From NCBI RefSeq assembly GCF_040054535.1, contig NC_090782.1, positions 18,520,001-18,584,000 of the forward strand: a stretch of DNA of 64,000 nucleotides. Direction: 5' to 3'. The translations under genes were made by a program, and so were the position numbers. This document shows positions 40,101 through 61,536 of this stretch, piece after piece (the first letter of the stretch is position 1; the number at the start of each line of letters is the position of its first letter). This DNA is from Antennarius striatus (lineage: Eukaryota; Chordata; Actinopteri; Lophiiformes; Antennariidae). The notes under the pieces are model-generated. The model had not been told where the DNA came from, did not search any database, and saw only the letters and a program-made list of their open reading frames with translations.

Positions 40101-40507
40101 CCGTGCGTAACAGAGCGCACGCTGGGCATACGTGTGCCAAATCTTAACCATGAAGACAGCAAAATAAATACATGATAATAATTGTACAAATTTTGATTCA
40201 TTGTGATATAAACAGTATCAGACCGTACAATGTTGCGTTAGCCAGCAGAAAAAAGAAAGAAAATATAGACATTGAAATAAACGTAAGTTTGCGTGCTGAC
40301 GTCAGACGTAGCCTATAGGTTAATTCTAGATATGTTACCCAATGCGCTTCTGCGTGGAATCCACGGCAGAGATTGGTTAGGATTTACTTAGTGACATAAG
40401 TAACATTTATTGGTAAACTTTTAGTTGCTTGACTGGTTATTTAAAAGAAATGTAACTTAATTTTCTCCCTAAAGGATAATAATGCATGTACTAAAGAGTG
40501 TAAAAAG

Positions 40508-40538
40508 AATTTCCCCTCTGGGGATCAATAAAGTTTGA

Positions 40539-40584
<46 letters not shown>
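40508..40584 (+). mobile_element. Retrotransposon 3' tail with (ATT)n
   Basis: TTTCCCCTCTGGGGATCAAT followed by AAAGT and a simple-repeat tail is a common 3' end of teleost non-LTR retrotransposons. Only the tail is recognisable, leading into an (ATT)n array at 40539-40584. Confidence 0.5.
40539..40584. repeat. (ATT)n microsatellite
   Basis: About 15 ATT triplets, grown from the tail of the retrotransposon fragment. Confidence 0.94.
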
Positions 40585-40586
<2 letters not shown>

Positions 40587-40703
40587 AAGAATTCATTATA
40601 AATAGGTAATTTGTTGGAATTTAAGGAAGACCTGACCATGAAACAAGCCTGCTGCAAATGACACCAGACTTGAACATAATAACATAAAACAACAACAACA
40701 ACA

Positions 40704-40707
<4 letters not shown>

Positions 40708-40783
<76 letters not shown>
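40708..40783. repeat. (AAT)n microsatellite
   Basis: About 25 AAT triplets, preceded by ACA triplets. Confidence 0.95.
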
Positions 40784-40909
40784 TAGAACTGAATTAAAGT
40801 TACAATTTCTTTAAAATGTCACTCTTCGAGATTAATAGGGAAGGACCTTCTAGTCTGAAAAATAATAATTAGAAAATGTAAATACTTTTTAATTGTAAAG
40901 AGAAGAGTA

Positions 40910-40910
<1 letters not shown>

Positions 40911-40997
<87 letters not shown>
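40911..40997. repeat. (AAT)n microsatellite
   Basis: About 29 AAT triplets; the third A/T triplet array within 460 bp. Confidence 0.95.
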
Positions 40998-42914
40998 TTC
41001 AACCCACTGCTGGTAGATACGTGTATTCACATAGAGTAAAGATTGCATAGTTGTGACACTTTCACTCATGCAGTTGTCCTGTGTAACATCAATACACAAT
41101 ATTATATACAAAGAATATTACTGGAGGCAAAACTGAAATATGTCGTTTTGCCTGTAAATGAATGGCATGACACGGTAAGTGAAAACGACTGGACCTTTTG
41201 AGATAAATAGCGACATCTATCGGCCGCAAATAGCTACTGGCTCTCAGGCCTGCGGGAGCTGTGAGCATTAGTGTTAAATCTACAACATATTAAAAACTCC
41301 ATAATGGGTTAAAACTCGGGACAAAAATACTGCAAAAACACAAACCGAAAATGCAAATTAGTTTATTAAGACGTTTTAGCTTTGAGGATAAAACGGATTG
41401 AATGGAGGAAGCCGAGGCCTGTCAGATGCGGGTTTAACAGCTGTAGCTGAAATCTTAAAAACACGACCAGGTAAAACAGCAAACAGACATTTAAGTATAA
41501 ACATAAATAATTGTTTACTGTGATAAGTGTTCCTCCATTATCGGATAGTATTGCAGAGTGACTTGTCAGACCGAGATGATGATGCAAAATAGAAGCAATC
41601 TCCGTCTAAGGTACAGATCGGTTAAAAACGTGATTAATGAGGTTTTGGCTTTATACATTACAAAAAAAGGAAAACAAAAAAACAAAACAAAAAAAAGGAC
41701 ATGTCAAATATTAACAGATTCATGGGAAGGGATGTTGTGGCGTCTTTTATTTATTTGAATGTTTTTAATCACGTAAGCGTTTTTGTTTTTATAAATTAAA
41801 ACAGACGAGCAAGCAAACAAACAACAAATAATTCTCGAAAAATGTTAATATTCCAGTCTTGTGTTGATATAGGTTTGAAACCATGTCGCCAGTGAATCCT
41901 GTAGTTTTATTGTAGGTTATTGAGAAGAGCCATCTATCATCCAAAAAATATTTTGGATTTCTTTGGTCTCGGACTAATTCTTGCGGATATTTCTGGGATT
42001 TGAATGGATAAATAACTTAAATTTCTAATAGAACTTTAGATGGAGAACTTTGATTTATGACAAACGTATAGTCAAAGGATTAATTTATTATCAAATATTT
42101 TTAGTATGTTTTTTTTATTTGCAGAAAGAGTTAAAAATAAAAAGAACACATTTTGTCTCTTTGCTTCGGAAAATGTTGCAAAGTTATTATTAGAATGTTG
42201 CAGAAATGCTGTGTTCAATATATAAAAAGGTTTATAAAAAACAGGAATGTAGAATATTGTGGTCTTTATAGTCAATAAACTTGAATATTCCACACGTATC
42301 TAAACGATTAATTCAGCGAACATTTATTGAATAAAGAGCATTAACTCTGTTTGTCATGACGTTTTCATGGTTTGTGTTTATTAATTAGAATTAAATGAAG
42401 CTCAAGTACAACTGCTCATGTCCCCTTCTAAAAGTAGAAATGCGTTTAATACTTTTACTTTTATTTAATATGGTGGGAAGCCTTTATATATTTATTTATT
42501 AACTTACATGGATAATCTTGACTACAGTCTTACTAGCACGCATATACAATAAACATTTTCATTAAAGACACCACGCAATTTCAAATTATTAAAGTAATAT
42601 AACTAAAATAAAATTCTTATTGAAACAGCCTAAAAAATAGAATTAACAGTCAGAATTGTTCACTCAGAGATAATTATTTTTCCACATTTATTGGGTTATA
42701 TAGCAGTAACTCAAACACACCATTTAAGTACAAACATACTACTTTTTCTAATCCACATTCCACATAAACCTCTTAATTTCTGTCAGATTTGTGACTATTA
42801 TGTCATCACGCATGACCATACTGAGCCCTGTTGGTTCAATTGCTCATAACTGACCAAGTCAAGTGGCTACTTCTGAGGATTGTCAGGGCTGTGACCTGAC
42901 ACAGGGACAAGAAC

Positions 42915-42927
42915 GGGTCAGAGGTCA
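42915..42927 (+). promoter_or_regulatory. Perfect DR1 nuclear-receptor element
   Basis: GGGTCA-G-AGGTCA, with a further inverted TGACCT half-site at 42892-42897, inside a unique stretch at 42.8-43.05 kb. Confidence 0.45.
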
Positions 42928-43959
42928 CACATGGAAACCAACAGGGAGCAAAAATTTGTCTTCCGACCTGTCATGTCCCCAAATTAGCACTTAATGGCAG
43001 CTCAGTGAGATTCTGCTTTGTAATGATGGTGGTTGCTGCAGTGAGTTATAATAAGAATTCTAAATAATCCATTGAAATAATCTGTCTTCCAAATCATGCA
43101 TAAAAATGTAGGTCTTTATCTAAAATTCATTATTAGGTTGAAGTGTGAGGAAGCTTTAGAAAATAATTTCAAAGTGGTGTATTTCTCTCTTGTAGCAAAC
43201 AGAATTTGATCTACAAGCCAAAAGAATAGAACAGCAGAAATTTTCATTAAAACTTTTTCAACAATCTTGATCAGTATTGTGCTTCTCATTCAACACAAAA
43301 GACCAGTTGATGACATAAAAACACATTCCACTGGGAATTTTGCTCATGACATCCTGCCCTCTTCAAATGGGAGCATTTTCTTTGACGTTTTTGAAAGTCT
43401 TCGTAGCCAATTTATAAAAATAACAAATTAATACACTTCAAAAGACGTATGCTGTTTCTGCAATATGCTGATCAGACCCCAGTTTTCCTTTTAGTCCACC
43501 AACCAAAATGATATTCTTAAACAAGTAAGAAGAATTTACTGCTGAATTCCAGCTACATGTAGGCCAACGACCACACAATTCAATACTGCACATAGAGACA
43601 CGGCAGAAATGCTCAGCTATCTTATTGCAAGGCTTAAAGACGCATTATTGTATCCAAAAAGGGATCACCTGAGCTTGGCACAAACCTCCAGGCTCCTCCA
43701 TGAGGCATACGAATATTTCTCGTATGGTGACGTCTACAGGTGGAGGTGTGAGACGAATTTAGTAGACATGTTTAACTATCGCAGCTCCTACATTAACGAG
43801 CATTAACGATATGAAGGAAAATTGCTAAAATGGACTGAAACAGACTCATAATATACGCAACATATACCATAGAATTCAAAAGCCAAACCTCAGTTTTCAG
43901 TAGAAAAAAGTATAGGCATCAAAGAAGAAGAAGAGGAAGGACAACTGTAATAATATCAA

Positions 43960-43981
43960 TAACAACAACAACAACAACAAC

Positions 43982-44015
<34 letters not shown>
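43960..44015. repeat. Compound (ACA)n(ATA)n microsatellite
   Basis: ACA triplets change to AAT triplets within one array. Confidence 0.92.
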
Positions 44016-44017
<2 letters not shown>

Positions 44018-44388
44018 CGTGTCTTCAGAATGATAGAAAGGACATAAGTTAGTGACTTACTTACGTTTGTACTCGTGATGCTCAGCATAAGAGAGAGAGA
44101 TGTTGGTTCATTCCCCGCCACGTGAAAACAGACTGGTGTTCTTGCTGCTTTGCTGGTGTAATTGGGAACAGGCTGAAGTTTATGTTAATGAGGACTGACA
44201 TCAGCTTTAACAGCCTCCACTCCATAAAGGAGAGGTGCAAAGGGCCAAAGTCGCGTTTCTTTTCCCAGGCAATTCCACCGGTCAAGTTCAAGCGCAGCGC
44301 CAGCAGCGCCTGAACTTGTCAACGCAATTGTCATTCAAAACACGTTAATACACAGAGCGGTTTCACTGGGAGAGGGGGGAGGTCTGCG

Positions 44389-44584
<196 letters not shown>

Positions 44585-45020
44585 GCACTCACACACACAC
44601 ACACAAACACACACAATAATTCAATATTTGTTAGATAAAAGACAGATGTCTGATGTCTCTTAAATAAAAACATCAAAATATATATTTTGCCAAGAAAGAA
44701 ATAACCTTATGTGCCAAATCACATTTGTGTATGCCACTACGTGCATGTCACCCATCTGTGCATCCTGGCTGCTGGATCAAGCATGGGATCATCTATGCTA
44801 CAAACAGAATTAGCAGTGTAATAACAGTCTAAATGTGCAATGATTCATGTCATCCAAATCCAAAAGCTGTGTGAGGGCAAGTCAAAGTAACAGCTTAACG
44901 TGTTGCTGCAGAATACAGCCGAGCTAATTGTCTCCTGTTTGAATGTGAAGCAAGATAAATCAGTCATTATACAGACACAAAGCCCGTTAACAGTCTGTTT
45001 TGGGTATGTATACATTATTT

Positions 45021-45087
45021 TGTGTGTGTGTGTGTGTGTGTGCGCGCGTGCGTGTGTGTGTGTGTGTATGTGTATGTGTGTGTGTGT
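45021..45087. repeat. Interrupted (GT)n microsatellite
   Basis: GT array with GCGCGCGTGCG and GTAT interruptions. Confidence 0.92.
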
Positions 45088-45659
45088 TATTGCTTAGACA
45101 TCCTCAGCCTGTGTTTGCCTGACCTGTGACAAAGGTAAAGAAAGAACTGGAGCTATTATGTTACATCTCAAATCTAGGTGAATAACTTCAGAAATACTTG
45201 ATATTGATTAAGCTGAAAAAGCACAGTTGCCAAATAAATGCAAACGTTTGATGGCCGAATTACATTCACATGCTCCAAATCAGAGTTCTACAATTGCAAA
45301 TTGTGACTCACTGTCAGAACAGAGCTACAGCCAAGCATCTGCTTTTCCTGCTAAGACAAATACACTTGCTGTAAAAAAATTTTTTTGCAGGGTTAAACCA
45401 GCCAAAAAGACTATTTCAAAAAGTTACTATCATTGAAGATATGAAAAGCCTTTGCTTGCCACGTGGCACACTTTGATGAGAAGGACATCTCCATATCTGA
45501 GCATGTTATTTGGTTGGAGTGAATACACCAAGACAACAATGATTGATCAGGTGAAATACAGCGATCCATCTTTTGAGCTCTTTTCCGTCTACCTTGTGAT
45601 CTAATGTATGTCCGTGTCTGGTAATTGACAGTTATGAGTCTCCCTCTGCTTTTAAATAA

Positions 45660-46150
45660 TACCCTGTGACAAAATGGACCTGGTTCCCACAGCTATCCCA
45701 CCACACAGCAAAGGAGGCAGCAGTTAGGACTGAGACAAAAAGAAAAGAGCGGGGAAAACAAAGGGGGATGAGAGGGCATGCAGACACAGCAGTAGTGGTA
45801 GTGGGAGTTTCCTTTGACGGGGCACCATTGCATCATTTGCATATATTCAAATCAGACAATGAATACCTTGCATGAGGGCAAACAAAGACAAGCCAATAGG
45901 AGGGCTGTGATCCTGCTGCGGGCTCAGAAGCAACCGCTAGTATCCCAGCAGCTCCCTGGGAGAAAGTAGGGAAGTGCTGTGGGAACCGAGAGGCCCCCTG
46001 AGTTGAGCAGAGTGAGGGGAGCCACTTATAGTCTGTAGCAAATTTGCATTTTATTTGTGTCCATTTTCCTCAGTAATTTCTGCTCCACCACTTCAGCCAC
46101 AGATGGCTAACATGCAGAGGGATTAGCATTTGTGTCAAAGATGATGATTA
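45660..46150. promoter_or_regulatory. Candidate conserved non-coding element with two POU octamers
   Basis: Unique sequence with ATTTGCAT at 45835-45842 and 46042-46049, SOX-like ACAAAG (near 45881) and AGCCAATAGG. It lies about 1.7-2.2 kb upstream of the tmem161a promoter. There is no ORF of merit. Confidence 0.3.
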
Positions 46151-46890
46151 TGGAAGTGTTTTTCCACCCAGACAGTGACATTTCTTTTCACAGGATGTCA
46201 AACGTTTGACACTGGTGGTGGATGTACAGTATATTTTATGAAGCATTCTGTAATCTATACTGAGATCAATGGAAAAATGTTGGCATTCAGGTAAGAAATA
46301 AATCAGCACACAGTCCAGCAAATGGTTAGACAAAAACCTTTACTTCCTTCAAGGTAATATGCCGAAGAGAAATCCTAATTAAAATGTGATCTCTCCATTC
46401 CCCTTTGCTCGAATCTCACAAGCTAATTGCCTAAGGGCATAAGCTTGAGTTGCAAATCCAGATTCATAAAAATCAGCTGAATATTGAGCTGAACGCCTGA
46501 CTTTATGTGATTTATGTTTACAGATGCCTGACTGGTGGTGCATTTACGCTCACTAGAGATGCTACTGCTTCATCGCACAAAGCTTCATTTGATCAAATTC
46601 ACAGCTCTCATTGAAATGTCATGCTGTCGCTTGAATATTCCCTTGGACAGGGATCAGACACATCCCCAGCAGAAGGGCTGCCACCAATTAGCAGAAAGTA
46701 GGAATTCAATCAATTTCAGCAGACCACCCAAATAACACGAACGCACATGCTAATCAGAGATTTCAAGGTGCCGATTGGTTTTGGAACCAATCCTGTAGGC
46801 GGCATTCTGTTGGAAACATTCCGCACTGTTGGAGGCATATGGGCCTCTTCTTTACAGAGGATGAGCTGACATTATAATGCATGTGCAGAC

Positions 46891-46892
<2 letters not shown>

Positions 46893-46954
<62 letters not shown>
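46893..46954. repeat. (GT)n microsatellite
   Basis: 62 bp of pure GT, about 0.9 kb upstream of the tmem161a promoter. Confidence 0.96.
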
Positions 46955-46955
<1 letters not shown>

Positions 46956-47819
46956 ACAGACATAGAGAGAGTGACCAAGCAAACCACACATGGAGGATGC
47001 ATCTGTGCACCCAGAGCTGCGATTCCCGTTCTGTGGCGTTCCCCAACCACCTCATCATTTATAAGGACAGAGATCACACAACAAAACATTACAGAGTTCC
47101 AAAGACTTCAAGTTCCAAGATAAACATGACTTTTATATAAAGTATGCCTTCATTTTTATCCACGTGAAGATAAAAATAAAGCTTCATGATTACATCTTAT
47201 AGCGTGAGTCCTGTTTGGCTCTTCCTGTCCCTCGTGTCTTTTAATGCCAAAATTGAGAGTAAGCTGAGAAGCATGTCTGAGACTTTAAGCTGTAACATTT
47301 GCATAATGTTTGTTTTCATCCAATGAAATGTAAAGATGCATGATGGTGGAAGCATGCAGCATGGAGATTATCATTAGGAGGGTTTCACAGAGGTGTTTAG
47401 GGGTGTTGAGGAAGAACAAGCAACTAAGACCGACACAGTTTTATATTTTAATTAGAGATGAGGAGTGGGAGCTTCTTGGTGAAATTAAGATTTTTTTTTT
47501 TGTCTGCTTAGTATTTTTCTGATATATTTTCTATGCACAAGATAGCTATTTTATCGCAATGAAAAACCAATCTCCAATATGTATATACATTTTCATCAAA
47601 TATGAATCCTGGCATCATCAAGCTGATGAACTTTTAAAGATGTTGATTATAGAACAACAGAAAGCACTGGACAAACCTCCACAAACCCCATTAAATGTGA
47701 AAGCGTGTTCTCCTCTATATGGAGGTACAGTATAGGCGTTTAGAAATAGGAATGGCACATCTGGTGAAATAACAACGCGGTGAATTTCGGGGGATTTTGC
47801 TTCATTTCTTCTTCTACTG

Positions 47820-48020
47820 TATGTTGAAACAAACAATGACGTCAGCGGTGAAGTTTCACATTGACGAGTTACCCTGAAGGCAGCACGCGGACGCCACTAC
47901 TACATCCGGGACATTCAGCAGCTTCACATGTCAGTCGGTTCAGCTGTTCAGACTTTCATGCATGTGAAGAGGCCCCGGCAGCAGCCCCTGTGGTTTTGAC
48001 CACATCTTACCAGAGAAGAG
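47820..48020 (+). promoter_or_regulatory. tmem161a: tmem161a promoter and 5' UTR (exon 1)
   Basis: This is the CpG-containing stretch just upstream of the tmem161a ATG. Exon 1 ends at 48023 with the donor GTAATT, so it is almost wholly 5' UTR. A perfect palindromic CRE lies at 47837-47844. The transcription start itself cannot be fixed from sequence; I place it loosely at 47.83-47.95 kb. No TATA box is evident. Confidence 0.6.
47837..47844. promoter_or_regulatory. Perfect CRE (TGACGTCA) in the tmem161a promoter
   Basis: The full palindromic CREB/ATF consensus sits about 180 bp upstream of the tmem161a start codon. In CpG-rich promoters CREs are usually functional within 200 bp of the transcription start; activity here is inferred from position only. 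Confidence 0.6.
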
Positions 48021-52109
<4,089 letters not shown>

Positions 52110-53815
52110 ACGAGGAGCGTCTTACAGTTGTTCCTGCAATGCAACCCAGCCTGCTATGCACATCAAAGGAAAGCTGCAGACGGCAAAGGGAATGTTGAAT
52201 CAAAAACTCTAGAGTATAGACAGGATGCACCTTGTCTTTGGTGTGTTGAGAAGACAAGTGTTGGGTGCCGTCTGTTGCAGTATTGGCCACTTTGTTGCCC
52301 TCATGACTTTTGGCTACCAGCAGGATACTGGTACCAATAACACAAACGTACAGAGAGAACTGGGGCTTGTGTCACCAAGCATGTTCCAACTGCTCCATCT
52401 TCGGTTTACCTCACTCCACAGAGTTGTTGGCAAATTTTAATTACAAATATCATTTTTGCCAGTTAACCTAAGGTTTATGGGTGAGTTCAAGAGAAATAGG
52501 TACTGCTTAAATCACGTATAACATACAGCGACAGGGAAGTACAGTACTTAATATTGAAGTAAAAAAGTGAGGTGAAGTATATGCAGTATAATCACAGAAG
52601 AACAGGATGGGAAGAATTTTTTTTCTATCACTATCAGTGGAGAAAGGATTCTGGTTCTCACAGTGAAACTATTATGAATGATAAACTTAGTTCCCCCTCC
52701 TGCTGCTGAAGCAGATGTGGCTTTTAGACAGGTCACAAGAAGGAAATGAATGACCTGAAGTGTAGAAGGCATGTCATCAGCACATACATTATCCCCAGAG
52801 GAAACAAGACTCCAAACTGAAGCAGCTGTCAGTGTGTGACCACCTTCAGCTGTTGATGCTGGTTTTAAACATCCGAGTAAATCTGGGTTATTTGACCTGG
52901 GTCGAACCCACAACTGACATGGCTGAACCCAAAAAAAAAAAATTCTCATACTAAAGAAGTGATTTTACTGCTCTATGAAAATATATATTTATGACCCTTC
53001 ACTGTATAAGGGTAAAACTGTTAGGATTTTGCAGAAATGACCCAGTTTTCCTGTGTTCTGATTAGTTAATCTGACTAGTTATTATTGCTTTATGATACAG
53101 ACCCCTGCTCATCTTCCAGCTGCTTGACTGGAACATTTTTCAAACATGTCTGCTACTCAGAACAGAGCTTTGTTTAAATGCTACGTATGAGATGTTTTAC
53201 TGGTACCAGGATGAGCACTAATGCTTCGTCACTGCGTACGTGTTATATTTGTCGGGGACTTTATTGTCCCCGAAAGAACCGATTCAAGAGTGCTAAATAT
53301 TTTTTTAAACATTTTCTGCTGTAAAATTTTGATTGCTAGCATTTAGTAGAGTTCTAATCCATTCTGTGGAATCACACTCAGTTTTAAGGTGAATCAAGAA
53401 TGGCTGGACTGAAGAGTTGTTGCATCTTTAGTTTCCTACAGATTTCCGAAGTGCCTGGGAGCTCAGGGATCTTCATATTTAGAGTTACATAAAAGCGTTT
53501 TTATTGTCAAACACTACTCACTGGCAGCATTTTTATTTGTGTCTTAACTGACATTAGCTTTTATTAGTTTTGCAGTCACTTGTTAAACTTAAGTTTAATT
53601 AGAGTCTACTTTGAATCAGCTTGGCTTCCATGGATTTTTAATTTTTTTTAGTATTTTTAGTTGGGTGTATTTGAATCAGAACCCCTGAAGTCATGATACT
53701 GTGAAGTTCATATGAAAATGTTGCCTATTTTGAGATTTTCTGAATGCATGTTGTTCAAACTTGGAGCTTTAAATGTTTTGTTTGTGTGATTCAATAAAAA
53801 ATTCTTTTCAGGCTC
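52110..53815 (+). other. tmem161a: tmem161a 3' UTR
   Basis: About 1.7 kb of non-coding sequence follows the tmem161a stop codon and runs to the first strong AATAAA (53793). It has no convincing ORF and no long microsatellite. A shorter 3' UTR using a non-canonical signal cannot be excluded. Confidence 0.6.
53793..53798 (+). terminator. tmem161a: Poly(A) signal AATAAA, tmem161a
   Basis: A canonical AATAAA follows a T/G-rich stretch, and a T-rich stretch comes shortly after it. It is the first convincing signal downstream of the tmem161a stop codon on the + strand. Confidence 0.65.
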
Positions 53816-56025
53816 ATGTCAAATTGATGTTCTCACTTAATTTCCGTCCCCTGAGGAGTGTGGGAGATGCTGCTGCTGAAACATTTCCTTTATAAAAACC
53901 TAGTCTGATCGACAAAAGACGTCATGCATGACAATGGAGTGTCTTGCCGCTGGTCTGGGTCGTGACCTCTGACCTTCAGCCTCCCGCAAAAAGATCATTC
54001 TTTAACCACCGTTAATTACTATGAACTTGATGCTCTTCAGAGTCTGGGAAGAAATCATTTTGTGTTTGCTTTAGAAAATAATCTTTTTATCCCAAACTCC
54101 TGCAATCTGAAGTCCTGTTAATGCGACATAAGAGTGAGGTGATTTTGTGACTTTAATGTCTGGTCTGAAGACACCCTGCCGTCAACATGTACACCAGAAC
54201 ACGTTTCATTAGGCGATCTCAACCACTACAAAACCACTGGTGCCGAGAGTGTGTACAGTAGGGTAAGGGTTAACAATCACACCTCATAGATATTAAGTCT
54301 GCTTGAAATTTAGCTTTGGGATCATTTCCATGGGAAAGATTTGATTATTGAAAACTTGAACCTATGAGTCATAGACGTGTGATCATCCCTACCTGTGTGG
54401 CCCGGTGGAGCTGTGTTCCCCTTCTGATCCTGTGAGTGTCCATCCTAATGAGCTGACAACACTGACATCAATAAAGTCCCATCGATCATTTGCATCTGTT
54501 GTCGGAGGCCTCCAGCCCCTTCAGCTGGAGTTTGAATTGCAGCGGGCCGTCGTCAGTCGGGCAGCATGGTGGTCTCTGTTGGCTAGACAAACTAGGATGT
54601 GTGGAAATGTGCAAACAGGACCCAGACGTCCTATAGACCAGGATGGCCTGGTGTCAAGGGAGCAGACCAGACGTGACCCCCCCCCCCCAGATAATCACTT
54701 TTGGATTTGTTTGACGGGGAGAGAGATGGACCGGAGTTTCTTTAGCATTAAATGCTGCACAGTGGTGAAATAAGAATCTTTTCTGGTATAGTTTGAATGA
54801 GACAACCAGCATTTTTGTGTTGAATGTTTTTTTTTTTTTAATGAAATTTATGTCTCCAGGCTTTTAAGACATCCATTCTTTTTTCTTCTTGTTTGGTGGC
54901 TTCATGGTGAGTTCTCTGACAGGGGCCAGACATGATAATAAGGGAGTGAGTGGCTTCAAATGATGGAATGGTGAATAATAAAAAAAAAAAGCTAAAAGGA
55001 CACATGAAAGCTTGATAGCTGCACAGCGGACGGATGATATTTTCTGTCTTCATTTCTGTGTACATGGAATAACGGCAGTGGCAGAATCTAATTTCTGTCT
55101 CAAAAGAAGGACTATGAAAAACAGATTGAGGCAAAATGTACATATCAAATTGGTTTTATTTAAAAGGTACCACGAGAAATGTCAAATAAAAATCTGTCTC
55201 TGTGAGCAATGTATTGAGCAAACATAAAAACTGAATCCAGAACATCAGAACACTGATAGTTCTGGGGGGGTTTTTTTGTACTGATATTAGCTGCATTTAA
55301 AAAATGAAAAAGACCTAATTCCACTGAATGTCCGACTTGTGACGCCTTTGTTATTATGTTTTCACGAAGAACCACTGAATCTGTTTCACACATAAAGTAG
55401 ATGCTTTTGCTTTTGCTTTTTCCATCCACATCCATAGAGTGACATATGACGACCCCACGTGGACAAAAAAGAGAACTTCAGTCAAACTTTAATATACAGT
55501 ATATTGTTATTCACAGAGTCAAATTGAAAATGACAAACTAAAACACAGATTGAGTGCACAAGTGCAAACTTAGAGATATAATAAAACCAAATATTCCTAA
55601 ATAAAAAAAATTCTAATATGTGAGTTTTTATCAAATATCCAATAAATATTCAGACTTGTTCTTTACAGTATCTCATATAATCCAAAATATTATGAGACAG
55701 CAATTGCAGTACAGCTCAATAATATCTACAATATGCAGTTACTAAAGGAAGCCCTTCAGAGAAAAATTAAAACTGTTTAAATTAAATTAGACCCAATGTA
55801 GACAAATGTCATATATTTGATTGCAATACTTAGGGACAATGTTAAAACACTTTGGTCTCTAGTTGAATGCCATAACTTTACATTTTGGTGGAGTAAACAG
55901 ATGAAACTAGACTTATGAAGAGGAATAACAGAACTACAAATAAATATGGAAATAAGCCATTTTACAACTTCCCAACGAAACCCTCATCAACTCCCTGAGA
56001 CAAGAAGATGCCCAGAATTTTAAAT
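53816..56025. other. Intergenic gap between convergent tmem161a and mef2b
   Basis: About 2.2 kb lies between the predicted 3' ends of the two genes. It holds a perfect DR1 nuclear-receptor repeat (53963-53975), one POU octamer (54488-54495), a short C-run near 54680, and AT-rich sequence from 55.1 kb on. A second TTTATT (55155-55160) could be a distal poly(A) signal for mef2b. No gene is supported. Confidence 0.6.
53963..53975 (-). promoter_or_regulatory. Perfect DR1 nuclear-receptor element
   Basis: Two TGACCT half-sites separated by one base read AGGTCA-G-AGGTCA on the - strand. This is the consensus for RXR heterodimers, HNF4 and COUP-TF. It lies about 150 bp past the tmem161a poly(A) signal. 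Whether it is bound is unknown. Confidence 0.45.
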
Positions 56026-56041
56026 GGTATATTTTCAAGTC

Positions 56042-56047
56042 TTTATT
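56042..56047 (-). terminator. mef2b: Poly(A) signal AATAAA, mef2b
   Basis: On the - strand the sequence reads TTTCAATAAAGACTTG, a typical 3'-end context about 700 bp beyond the mef2b stop. An alternative AATAAA lies at 55160-55155. Confidence 0.55.
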
Positions 56048-56564
56048 GAAACACTATGTCCAGACGTTCACCGAAGCAGCTTTTAGTTTGATGCAATGAC
56101 TCCTTCCGTCTATCCTGACCCCTAAATGGAAATGCTGATAAATCTGTTTCCAATGGCTTTTTTTTCATTAGAAAATGCTATTTTAAATTCATTTGGAGCT
56201 AATAGAACTGCTTGAAATAAATGGAAACGGATTCTTTAAATAACCAACGCCATCAAAACACTTAAAAGCTACAGGCTAGAGCAATTTTGAAGTTTAGAAA
56301 AATTCAGCTGGTCCCAGCATGTTGCTGTGCCTTTGCTCAGTTAAACCACACAACAAAACCATCACACATACTGACATTAGCTTCACACAGAAAACTACTG
56401 CTAACCAAACAAAAAAAGTCTGTGTGTCCTCGAGGGATCTATTAAATGATGCAGAACAATTCTCCATCACTCAGGAGAGACCAGCTCTGTGTGAGGAGAC
56501 GAAGAGAGACGTTACGTCTCTGGGATCATGAGGAACGATTAACCCCATTGAGCTTTCATCTGTG

Positions 56565-56671
<107 letters not shown>

Positions 56672-56746
56672 ACAAGAGAACTGGTTTTGACCAAGATAGC
56701 TGATTGAATAGGAGACAGCATTGGAGATGCACACTGCAGGACCCAG

Positions 56747-61527
<4,781 letters not shown>

Positions 61528-61536
61528 TTTTTTACT
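61528..61536 (-). other. mef2b: mef2b 5' UTR portion of the first coding exon
   Basis: A pyrimidine-rich acceptor ending TTTTACAG precedes the ATG by nine bases, so the ATG exon is spliced to at least one upstream non-coding exon. That exon was not identified here and probably lies to the right, possibly outside the window. Confidence 0.65.

Noticed and set aside
54560..54600. SINE-like words (GGGCAGCATGGTGG)
   Set aside because: Too short to assign; no A/B boxes or tail found around it.
54405..54773. 122-aa ORF between tmem161a and mef2b
   Set aside because: No recognised domain, runs into a poly-C/proline stretch, and no exon-like flanks. Kept as intergenic.
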